Part shown: piece by piece, positions 10,832-20,201 of the stretch | Numbering within the stretch: position 1 is the stretch's first letter | How the letters are laid out: each line of letters opens with the position of its first letter | From: Chloromonas sp. AAM2 | Lineage: Eukaryota; Chlorophyta; Chlorophyceae; Chlamydomonadales; Chlamydomonadaceae | Assembly: GCA_004335635.1 (NCBI GenBank) | Contig: QAXH01001156.1 | Location: 1 to 30,683, forward strand | Length of the DNA stretch: 30,683 bases | Direction of reading: 5' to 3' | Notes under the pieces: model-generated | Databases searched by the model: none | What the model was told of the DNA's origin: nothing | Seen by the model: the letters and a program-made list of their open reading frames with translations, nothing else | Translations under genes and position numbers: made by a program

Positions 10832-13800
10832 TCCATCGTCCCCCCTAAATTGGAGCCCCCCCAATCCGTCGCCACAGCCGGAGTCTACTTCTGCTGGTAG
10901 CTTACGTCGCAAGATGATGGGCCCAGCTGGTGCTTTCAACCAGACATCGCCCTTCTCCGCAATCTTGGGTCCAAACAGCCCAGCCGCTCTTGGCAGTGTG
11001 TCACTGTTTGTCAAGGGCCTTGCTAAGGGCGTCAACGAGCGACAACTGCACGCCATTTTCTCAGCCTTTGGCAGCGTCGTCGATTGCCAGGTACAACAAT
11101 GCGCCATAACTTCCATGCATGCAAGCTCATTTCTCCAGCATCCGGGAGCGTCCTCGATTCTCAGAGCCCGTACAACATTTCAGCATTTCACGGTGCACAT
11201 TGTGTTTCATAACGTCCATGCATGCAACACTGATGAAATGTGCGGGTTCCGAGAACGCCAGGTGCTCAAATTGTGTGTGCACGTTCGTCTTGCCCAAAGG
11301 TTGCCAGGCATCGCTCAGGACGCAGTGCTGGGTTTGCTGTGGTAACGTTCTTCAGACGGGAGGATGCACAGAGGGCTCTTGTGGTGATGGAGTCCGCAGT
11401 CCTTGCGGGCAGGCGGCTGAATGTCCGCTGGTATACGCCGGAACTGCAGCAGAGCACGTTGGGCATGGGGGACCTCAGCGTTGCTCAAGCCCTCGCTGCC
11501 ATGTTGGGAGGCCAGCAGCAAGCACCGCCGTCTAAGCAACAGCAGCAAGCGCCTTGGATGACGACGCCTGATGCCGCAGCCGCTGCTGCGCAATTGTTGC
11601 TTGTACAACAGCTTGCGAATGCAGTTGCTGCATCACGCACAGCTTCCGCAACCATGCCAGGTGTAAACGCGCCTGTAGATTCCTGGGCCGCTCTTACAGT
11701 CACAAACCCAGCCGTGGCGTCGCCACGCATGCAGCAAAGTGTTGCGCATGGTACCGGGGACATGTGTGGCAAGCCAGCCATGCTGCCCACCAACTGGCTG
11801 GACACCGAGGCACCTCACAACTTGCATGTGAGTATTGCAAGAATCAGCCATCTGACGCTACCACTGCCCTTCTTGCTGCCAGCCTGGCATGGTCATGCAG
11901 TGTGCCATGCTCACAATACATGCACGCATTCTCATGCATTTTCACCATGTCGCACCTGACCTGCTGGCATGCTGTACCTGCTTGCCTGCTGCCCTTCCCA
12001 TGCATGCGCTTGCAGAGCCTTGCGTGCATGCACCTTGCATCCGTGTGGCTTCACTTGCACAAATGCCCCTGTACCTCGCGTTGTTGTGACCCTCTTTGCC
12101 TGCCGCTTGTAGGCTCAGCTTGACAACTGGGCCCGGCACAGCGTGGATACTTCTGCGCCCACGTACGGGCCACGCCGCCGCTCCACTCACCCTCACCACT
12201 GCTCCCGCCTCAGCCTTGAGGGGGCGGATCTGTTGAACACGAGCGGAGGCACAAGCGCACATGATGAGTTGGACAACGAAGAGCACGTGAGTCGCAGTTT
12301 CTATGTGCCATCCTTCCTGCATTCTAGATAGCCTTCTTCTCCGTGCCTCAGAACTAAATAGCCTTCTTCTCCGTACCACAGAAAGTGCGTTTCAAATACG
12401 TCTTGACCCATTGCCACGGCAAGGCACCCCTTTTGCTGGGGAAAGGCGGTTTATTGCGTGCTTGCGCACCGCTTGTCTGCCTCTCTCCAACTCCCTTCCT
12501 TCCCCCTCCCCCTCCTGTGTCACACACATGCTTATGCGCTGGACATTGGACATGCAAGACAAGTGGTATGGCACCCCGGGCTGCTGCTGCACTTCTCCAT
12601 GCCGTTCATGCAAGCGCGCACATGCATGCACACCATGTGCGCTGCGATTCTCGGACTGGTTGTTGTTCTTACCGATTGTCATGTCCACTGCTCTCGTGCA
12701 CAGGTTGAAGGTCTGCCGCCCGCCCCAGGTCAGGAGAACAGCAAGTGGTCGCACGGTCGCTCAGGCGCCAGCAGGGACGGCAGCGCGCCCCTCGCCTCGC
12801 CCAACGATCAGTCCGAGGACGGCTCTGGACTGACGGGGCACACCGCACACGTCAGCGTCAAACACACGGTGAGCGGCCGGCCAGACACTGTCAGGCAGTC
12901 CTGCATACAAAGGAGTTGCACACAACCTGCAAATGAAGCGTAACCAGAGTGTGCTCACTAGGGTGTCTTCACTAGAGCACTATTCGCAGTTTGCTGCCGC
13001 GCTGCTTGTCTAGACTGTTTGTGCCTTTGTGAAGCCATGTTGCATGTATCTCAGCATGTTGGCTCAAGGTGTCTGAGCACTGCCTTTGTGAAGCCATGTT
13101 GCATGTACCTCAGCATGTTGGCTCAAGGTGTCTGAGCACTGCCTTTGTGAAGCCATGTTGCATGTATCTCAGCATGTTGGCTCAAGGTGTCTGAGCACTG
13201 CCTCTGTGAAGCCATGTTGCATGTATCTCAGCATGTTGGCTCAAGGTGTCTGAGCACCGTGCTGACCAACACAGAAAACACCTTTGTTTGCTTGCTTGGT
13301 TGCGTCACAGATGGCCAAGCACCAGGACGAGGACATCAGCGAGAGTGGTGTTCGTTCCAACTGCATCCAGCTGCCGCCAGACTCCGACAGCCTGTTTGAT
13401 AGGCAGCCGAGCCTCACTTCCTCCTCGCTCTCATCCCTGCGGAGCTCCACCACCGGAAACGCAAACGGCATCAATCACCTCAACGGCCCACTAGCCAACG
13501 GCAAGCACCAACAGAAGCACGGCATCAGCAACCTGCCCGCTGTCTTTGCTGCTCCCGGTGGCTCGATGATTGCGCCCATTGCGAACGCCCCGCTGCCCGG
13601 CCCCGCCGCCCTCCGCGTTCCGGGTCATGGCGCGGGAATGCGGGAGATGGACTTGGCTGCGGCTCTGGGCCTGTCTGGTCTCTCCCTTGATGGTCACCAT
13701 CACGGCGCTGGCGTTGCCAAGGCCCATGGCATGCCCTCCCACATGCACATGGAAGCGGCCATGCGCCAGGCCCAGCAGGCAGACAACATGATCGCCCAAC

Positions 13801-14617
13801 TCAGCGCAATGCGCTCCCAGGTGGGAACAAGCAGTTGTTGTTGTTGTTGTTGTTAGCTATTGTTGTTGTTAGTCCCCATTAGTCTGGGGGGAACCGCTCA
13901 GTGGGGGCAGGTGAAGGGGGAAACAGTCAGTGAGCCTGCCTGCTGATTATGCTGCAGCACGCATCGTCTAGCCCTGAGCACATGACAGTCAGTGTGCTTT
14001 GCAACTGAGCTGGTGTGTTGTGTTGTCTGCGCAGGCCCTGATGGCCTACCACGCTCTGCAGCAGCAGCAGCCCGTGTTCGGCCACCTCCCGGGCTTGCGC
14101 CCCGGCATGATGGGACCTGCGGCTGCTGCTCAGGTGAGGCTAAGCTAGCACACTCATCAGAACTTCAAGCGCGACATGCTTCTTGCTCAGATGCGTGGTT
14201 GATGTTTACATCATCATCTGTTCCACTTGTGTGGCGATACTGATGTGAACACACACATACGCACAGCCTTATGATCGCTGGGGTATTGCCTCATGTGGTG
14301 GTATGCCTTGTGCCAAGTGATTGGCAAACACTGATCCTCTGGTGACATGGTACTGTGCAATCAAGACATGCCCAAGCTAAGGCTGTACGTAGGCCAACAG
14401 GTTGCTGCGTTTACGCAGCTCAGTGGTGACAGTGTTGCGTGTGTGTGTAAGAGAGTGTGTGTGTGTGTGTGTGTGTGTGTGACCTGCGCAGGCCCCCAGC
14501 ACCCCCTACAACATCGAGGCCATGCTCGCCTCCGGTGCACTGTCTCCCGGAAACCTGGAGAGCCTGAGCCAACTGGCCGCCATGCTGCCACATGGCATGC
14601 ATGGCGCCACATACTGA
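10832..14617 (+). CDS. RRM-domain RNA-binding protein with a long low-complexity tail
   Basis: Recognised exons are 10832-11090, 11308-11827, 12113-12286, 12704-12868, 13311-13820, 14035-14133 and 14492-14617 (TGA at 14615). From 11308 on, each joins in phase with gtgag/gtggg donors and cag acceptors, giving about 617 visible residues. The RRM is split: exon 1 has the RNP2-like strand (VSLFVKGLAKGVNERQLHAI, then FSAFGSVVDCQ), and exon 2 has the RNP1-like strand (AGFAVVTFFRREDAQRAL). Exon 1 ends in phase 0 but exon 2 starts with one spare base, so a short loop exon between them is unresolved. The start is also uncertain: an upstream exon spliced to 10832 is possible, or the ATGs at 10914/10917 inside it. 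After the RRM come Gln-, Ala-, Ser-, Gly- and His/Met-rich segments and a closing helix (NLESLSQLAAML). RRM proteins bind single-stranded RNA; the target and subfamily cannot be told. Confidence 0.75.
12328..12378. repeat. Short direct repeat in an intron
   Basis: TAGCCTTCTTCTCCGTGCC and TAGCCTTCTTCTCCGTACC lie about 31 bp apart just inside the intron that follows the 12113-12286 exon of the RRM gene. Confidence 0.6.
13023..13257. repeat. 59-bp minisatellite, four near-identical copies
   Basis: Copies start at 13023, 13082, 13141 and 13200, each beginning GCCTTTGTGAAGCCATGTTG and ending GTGTCTGAGCAC. They differ by only a few bases. The array lies in the intron between exons 12704-12868 and 13311-13820 of the RRM gene and ends about 50 bp before the acceptor. 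Confidence 0.95.
13833..13910. repeat. (TTG)n tract followed by the AGTC-GGGGGGAA motif, copy B
   Basis: Two short (TTG)n runs separated by TTAGCTA, then AGTCCCCATTAGTCTGGGGG and GAACC. It lies in the intron after exon 13311-13820 of the RRM gene. The arrangement matches copies A (3940-4054) and C (28850-28950), although the motif is more diverged here. Confidence 0.5.
14451..14481. repeat. (GT)n microsatellite next to the last acceptor of the RRM gene
   Basis: A GT run ends about ten bases before the CAG acceptor of the terminal exon (14492). Its length may vary between strains and could affect use of that acceptor; this last point is inference. Confidence 0.8.
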
Positions 14618-14928
14618 GCACTAGCCACTAGGCGGAAGAGGGAAACCCTGAGCGCAGCATGCACCAGGATGCGGGGTGTTGCCTGCTACACCCTCGCCGA
14701 TGGCACAAACAAGGAAGGTTTGGCCGGTGGAAGTGCATTTGAGACGTGTCCATGCGCATGGTATCGCATTGTGTCCTCCAAAGCTTGCATGAGCTACGGC
14801 AAGCACGTTCGATCGCGATTAGCCCGGGCTATGAGATCCCTTGCTTATGCAAGGTCCAACACTTGCATCACACACGATGCACAGACACCACCATGGGTTT
14901 CTGTGCCCGTGCAGTGTTGACAGGAAGT

Positions 14929-15014
14929 CTGCAGCAGTTGCGTAGGAAGCACAAGATCTGCAGCAGTTGCGTAGGAAGCACAAGATCTGCAGCAGTGCGT
15001 AGGAAGCACAAGAG
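14929..15014. repeat. 29-bp tandem repeat, three copies
   Basis: Copies start at 14929, 14958 and 14987, each beginning CTGCAGCAGTTGCGTAGGAA and ending GCACAAGAT/G. The third copy lacks one base (CAGCAGTGCG). It lies 0.3 kb after the RRM stop codon, probably in the 3' UTR. Confidence 0.9.
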
Positions 15015-16940
15015 CTTGATGCCCGTCCCAACTACACTAAGTGCTCCACAGCAAATGCTGGCAGTACAACAGCAGCAATACACCGACAACAGCACAGCAT
15101 GACCAGATGATTGTTCATCTCTGACATTGAGTCACGGACTATATAAGGCCTTGTCTGTTCTCAGCAAGGCCAGTTTTGTGACGTCGCCTAGCGTGCGAAC
15201 GCGGGGCTGAGCTGAAGGAACTGAGTGTACTGGGGAGTGTGGTGGCATGCAGGTCAAATCAATTCGTCTTCTCGACCATGTTTGTGTGGTGCTTGCATGT
15301 GGTGCCTGCACACCGACCCTGGTGGCTGCATGGTGCTGCGCAAAGTAGCAGGCCAATGGTGCTTTGGTTCGGGCAGACGTGTCTGGGTGGTCGATAGAGC
15401 AGCCATTCGTTTTCTGCCTGGAGTGGTGGCCTTTCTGGCATATAGAGGCCATTGCAGGCAATGCTTTTCCCAACATGACCTGAGGACCCTCGCAGCATGC
15501 CCTGACCGTTACTGCACAATGGTTTTTCAAACCATGCGCTTGTCTGTGTACTTTTGACCACTCAGGGGCTGCTTCATGCCACCCTTTTCTGGACATTCGG
15601 TGTGCATTGCCTGAAGACATGGACTGCAAGCGCATGGCATGACGTCATTCATCTCACAGTTTCACTCTTCTGGTCATCTCTGAAACACGCGACCACCTTT
15701 CCAGAAAAAAATATGTTGTTTGACTGCATTATTTTATTTTAACCTCCTTGGTGTTGTGACAGATTGCCAGTGAGTTGTGGCAAGCCATCTGAGTGGCCAT
15801 TCATCCCCAAGCTGGACCAAGCTGCAATAGTGCTTGGTGCCCAGTTGTTGTGCTGTGGTGCGAGCTGACTGGAGCAAAACACTTCTTACTTTCATGTGTG
15901 TTCTGTCTGCCAGTCTGCGGCGTATTGTATGCCCTACGCGTGCACGGTCGCACGTGACATGGCGCAAGCATGGAGCAAGTGACCATTTTGCTGCCATGTG
16001 ACTGTGTTGCCATGTGCACACCATGTGCCACACGTGTGCAATAGCACGTGGGGTGTTGTTGCCTCCGCCATGGTGCGGTTACCATTTGTTGTTTCCCAGC
16101 CCATGCTGATTGGCTGTGCCGGATCATGATGCTAGACATGGCCCTCCATTGGTCGACTGAACAAAGGACAACACAGCGCTACTTTCGCTTACCGTGCCTA
16201 TCATCGCTAGTGCTGGTTGCACCAAAGAAAATGCAGTGGATTAGGTTTTGAGACTACAGGTTATGATTCTGGCCTGGGTTATGAAGCTCCTGATGGCTGA
16301 CCCTTCTCACCTGTCACCTGTAGGACCACGTAGCCATTCATACTGACAAGCCCTGGGGCCAAGCCGCTTTACAGTTACTGCGCTGCTTGCATGGCTAAAA
16401 ACGCAAGGGTTCGTGTCCTGTTTGGCTTCAAGGTGGCAAGCTTGCTGCATACATGGTGTGGCGCTTTGCTGAAGAGTCAAGACAGTTCTTGGTACACTGC
16501 ACAAGCCGCCACTGGCCATGCACTTCCGTGTGCCATGCCCCATGCATTGGGCTCGGCCAAGCACCCCTGGTGCAGGGTGCAAGAACAGTAGGAAGAATTT
16601 CCGTTGGTGTGTGTATCCACGCAGTTAGATACCCACGTGGAGACTGCAAGATGTTGTATAACAGACAGAACAGGATTGTGGCATGAGCTCTGCGTATGAG
16701 TTTGGCATGACACCGGGGTGGATTGTGTTGTTTGAACGCATGTCACTTTGTGAGTCCTTGACATAGGACAGATTCATACGTTAGGGTAAATCAATGGTGT
16801 TTTTGATCAGTGCCAGAAGTGCCTGCACCGCCTTATGCAGTGCACTCGACTGCAAGGGCTATGCAGTGCCTTGTTTTGCTTCTGAATGCAGAGCTGCATA
16901 GTGCACTTTGGTGAATGCTTATGGCCTTACTGGTGCCTCC

Positions 16941-16945
16941 TGTAA
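16941..16945 (+). terminator. Candidate TGTAA polyadenylation signal for the RRM gene
   Basis: This is the first TGTAA I find after the RRM stop, about 2.3 kb downstream. TGTAA is the usual poly(A) signal in volvocine green algae. The distance is long, so the assignment is weak. Confidence 0.2.
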
Positions 16946-17093
16946 GCGGACGAAAGTCTGCGTGCCGCACTGGTTTGTGCAGCTTGAATACAGCAGACAG
17001 CTCTAACCTGCATCTCGTACCTTGCTTATGACCATGCCCAATAGAAACGTGTAGAGAAGCTTTTATGTAGGACAGTGGGCTCTCTAAATCCCC

Positions 17094-17098
17094 TTACA
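17094..17098 (-). terminator. Candidate TGTAA polyadenylation signal for the PTRHD1 homologue
   Basis: TTACA on the plus strand reads TGTAA on the minus strand, about 0.8 kb after the PTRHD1 stop, and faces the candidate signal of the RRM gene at 16941. Confidence 0.25.
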
Positions 17099-17360
17099 CG
17101 TGGTCTATGCGGAACTGCAAGCCTGATGTAAACCAAAACACCAACTGTCCTGCAAACGCATCTGATGCAGATGCGAAGCTCAAGCCTACTAGAAGCGGAT
17201 GGCCAGCCGGTGGTTGTCAGCAACCAACATCACTCTGACAGGCCCTCACTCATTGGGGAAAATCCAAATGTACTACCAAGAATCAGTATCTGGACACGAT
17301 GGTCACACAGTGAGTAATTGATGGACAAAACACACGCAGTACAACCGTCAGACACACAAG

Positions 17361-17389
17361 AATTGTCCCAGAACTGGCAAACATCTTTT
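17361..17389. mobile_element. Solo copy of the 29-bp inverted-repeat end
   Basis: AATTGTCCCAGAACTGGCAA is followed by ACATCTTTT, nearly identical to the right end of the 704-bp element at 8992-9020. The flank on the inner side (ACACACAAG) is also similar. I found no partner repeat nearby, so this may be a truncated element or a conserved fragment of a larger family. Confidence 0.5.
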
Positions 17390-17891
17390 TTGTTTTGGGT
17401 TGGACGATAAAATTCCACAATCAAGAAGTTAGAATTGTCGCTTGTCAAGTTGGCAAAGGGTCTGAAAGCCGCCCTTCCTAACACTCAAGCTTCTCTCACC
17501 CAGTGCGACCACTGGGTGCTTGTCAATCATGGTAACAAGTACATCAGTCGCAGCGCTTGTAAGCCCACTCGCCGGGACTGTCCGGGGCACATCATCTGGT
17601 ATCCAACAGGAGCACGCGTGCATGGGCTGTGTGTGAGGGAGCGTGACAGCAGGTCACCACTTGTGGACGCTCTAACGACCGGCGGAGCCTGGTTGCGCTG
17701 TATTTGTTCTTCTTGCTGGGGCTAGCCAGCTGAAAAGCAACAACTGCCCGCAGTGCCTGATAGGGTGTGGCACCACCTCAGTACGCCCATCTGTGAAAGC
17801 ACTCATAATCACTTCAACGGTTTGAACCGACCCTCTGCATCACGTGTCTGGTGTCCGCTGTGCGTCACGTGCAGCAAGTGCCTCACGCGAA

Positions 17892-19913
17892 CTAGCTCTT
17901 GCCCAGAGGCGTCCTGCACAGAGGCAGCTTCTTGACGCTGGGCCCCACTATAGACTTGGGATACGGTTTTATTGCAAGGCACGTTGGCACGTTCTCAGGC
18001 TGTTCAATCCACAGCTTGTGCAGAATCCCTGCGGTGGTCAAACAAGCAACGGCTGGGGATGACAAACAAAGGCGTACAGTAGCATATATGGGTGCATTCA
18101 CACGTGTAATATGGCAAGTAATGGATAATAGTGGCGGCAAATGATGTCCAACTTGAACCCCAGTTTGTCACCGTTCACACATGGATATGGGCAGGTCAAC
18201 TTGCGATCAAGAGCTTGTACCGTGGACCAGTCAGGTGTTCAGCACAGCCATACCCACTGTCGGCCACTTCCTCGAGGCAAGCTATGACGACACAACAGGC
18301 AATACATGTACAACTAACTGCACGCCAGCAAGCAAAGTGGCGTAATCATCGCATTGGCAATCTTGTAGGCTTGCATACACATGGCCAACTTATCCCAAAC
18401 TCGAACTGTGTCGTTATTCGTTCGTTAGTTACACGCATATGAGGACTGCCAGCGAGGTCAATAAAAGAGCGACAACCAGCACGAGCTACTCATCCATGTA
18501 GATGAACAAGGGATGCGTTGTTGGGACAGTCATGCGGTGTGCGGCACACAAGCATCTCCTCAAACCCTGGGCCACAAGGAAACCTGTGTATCTACCCTGC
18601 ACATGAGCCACCACCTTTATAGGCATGCTTAAATCTCGGTTACTGAGCTAGCACACTGTCATCTCGGCTACTGAGCTAGAACACTGTCATCTCGGCTACT
18701 GAGCTAGAACACTGTCATCTCGGCTACTGAGCTAGCACTCCGTCATCTCGGCTACTGAGCTAGCACATGCGCAGGCAAGACATCCACAGCTCGACACACA
18801 GGCAGTACAAGCCAGGGTGAGCCAGGTGTACTTCCGGAGACCATCAGGCCACATGAGCACAACATGTGGGCTCGAGATGTGGAAACGAGATTTGATTCAG
18901 AAATGAAGAGCAAACCCATCGCAGCTGATCATATGAGCAGCGACACTGGCAGTTTGAGCAGCAGCAAACCACGCTCTTGTAAAACCTCATACAGACAATA
19001 ACTGTTGGCATTGGTTGTACCAAATAACCTGGTAGCATATGAATGGAAGCCAGCTGTGTCCCACAACATTTGGAGTGTTGCAGCTGACACATATGGGGCG
19101 CCTGAGTCACACGGAGCTGCCCCTGGGTCGTAGCAGCTGGACATGCAATGTAAACGCGCCTGCCGTCGTGACATGGGTCAAGCGCACCCACCTGATGCAG
19201 CGAGCTGTTCAGACAGGGCCGTCAGCGCAGCCTCAGACTTGACCTCGAGCACAACCTGTGCAGCAGCACAGGCACAGCCATGATCAGGGATGAACAAGCA
19301 CAACCTGTACAGGCACTTCCCCAGGCTGCTGAACATGCACAGCCCACAGCGTGATCTACCAAACAAATCTACGCCAATTCAAATGACAAGTGTGTGCCAC
19401 TTTCGGCCCCTCGACAGTTACGAGAGGAGGCACTGTTTTTCAATTCCCAGCAGCCCATTTTTTATGTGTTTAGGCTGCTGAACATGCCCAGCTCATAGCG
19501 ATTCAAGGTGCAATGTGATGGGTTCGGTCAATCACCTTCCGCATGTTGTCCAAATCCTCCATGTACTGCTGTGTATGTGGATCCTCTCGAAACAGCCACT
19601 GGGATGCGCTGCATGCGTGGCAAGCCTGTGCCACCACACTTCCTAACGGCCACTTGAGCTGTGTCCAAAGGTCGCTTCGCAGCACCACGTACTGGATGAG
19701 GGGATCTGGGGTAGCGTCAGTTTTTGATGATGCATGGGCGGTGCCTGGTAGGCTGGCATCCATGCTATGGAGGCCAAGGGGGTATTGATGGGATGCAGAT
19801 TTTAACCGCGGGGCTGCGACGAGGGGGCCGCCTCTGCAGACCTTAAAGGGACTGCTAGTGAGCAATAGTGAGGAGACAACTCGCTTAGTAGCTGTGCACT
19901 GGCTATGCCTCAT
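17892..19913 (-). CDS. PTRHD1: PTRHD1-like protein (Pth2-fold peptidyl-tRNA hydrolase domain)
   Basis: Three exons join in phase: 19913-19536, 19255-19192 and 18028-17892 (TAG at 17892-17894). Recognised motifs are QYVVLRSDL, WPLGSVVAQACHA, EDPHTQQYMEDLDNMRK, then VVLEVKSEAALTALSEQL, and HKLWIEQPENVPTCLAIKPY in the last exon. This is the order and spacing of PTRHD1, a small protein with the Pth2 fold whose hydrolase activity is not firmly established. The donor AAG|GTGATT and acceptors cacag and ccgcag are good. Two starts are possible. ATG at 19913 gives 192 residues; its extra N-terminus is rich in Ser, Arg and Lys with no acidic residue for about 50 positions. ATG at 19763 has A at -3 and G at +4 and gives 142 residues, close to the size of animal PTRHD1. 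The gene is divergent from the acyltransferase gene. The second intron (18029-19191) holds a 28-bp minisatellite. Confidence 0.85.
18631..18766. repeat. 28-bp minisatellite, five copies
   Basis: Copies start every 28 bp from 18631 and share TCATCTCGGCTACTGAGCTA with minor changes. The array lies in the large second intron of the PTRHD1 homologue. Confidence 0.95.
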
Positions 19914-20201
19914 TCCATCCGGATATGTCTACAGAAGGAAGGGGAGGAAAGGGAAAGGAAGGGTACGAGCAGGGCTGAGTGATCACAGGCCAGCAGGCCT
20001 GCATGGGGCCGCAACGAAGCTGGTGTAACCACTAACCGCCCTGGGTGCATTGATTCTCCCTGGGTCCTGCCTGCTTACAACCAGCGCAGCTGGATGATCA
20101 GCGTGCCTCCCAGCTGATGCTTGTGACGGCCATTTAGATAGCAGGCACCAGCAGGCACCTGGACACACAGCAACAAGCCTGCCTGGCACACTTGCTTGAG
20201 C
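19914..20201. promoter_or_regulatory. Shared upstream region of two divergent genes
   Basis: 288 bp separates the most upstream PTRHD1 start (19913, minus) from the acyltransferase ATG (20202, plus). A purine-rich block (GGAAGGGGAGGAAAGGGAAA) lies at about 19936-19965. I see no clear TATA box. If PTRHD1 starts at 19763, the shared region is about 440 bp. Confidence 0.5.

Larger units (their letters stand above)
14618..17891. other. Convergent 3' flanks of the RRM and PTRHD1 genes, no gene seen
   Basis: The RRM gene stops at 14617 on the plus strand and the PTRHD1 homologue stops at 17892 on the minus strand. I see no supported coding exon between them. The space contains a 29-bp tandem repeat at 14929, a TATATAAG string at 15139, and a solo copy of the inverted-repeat end at 17361. 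Algal-type TGTAA poly(A) signals face each other at 16941 (plus) and 17094 (minus), so long 3' UTRs may fill much of the region. Confidence 0.5.

Noticed and set aside
13023..13257. Regular repeats as a CRISPR array
   Set aside because: The repeats are directly adjacent with no unique spacers and lie in a eukaryotic intron; the same holds for the arrays at 9382, 14929 and 18631.
15139..15146. TATATAAG resembling a TATA box
   Set aside because: No supported coding sequence follows within the next 2 kb. It lies in the probable 3' region of the RRM gene.
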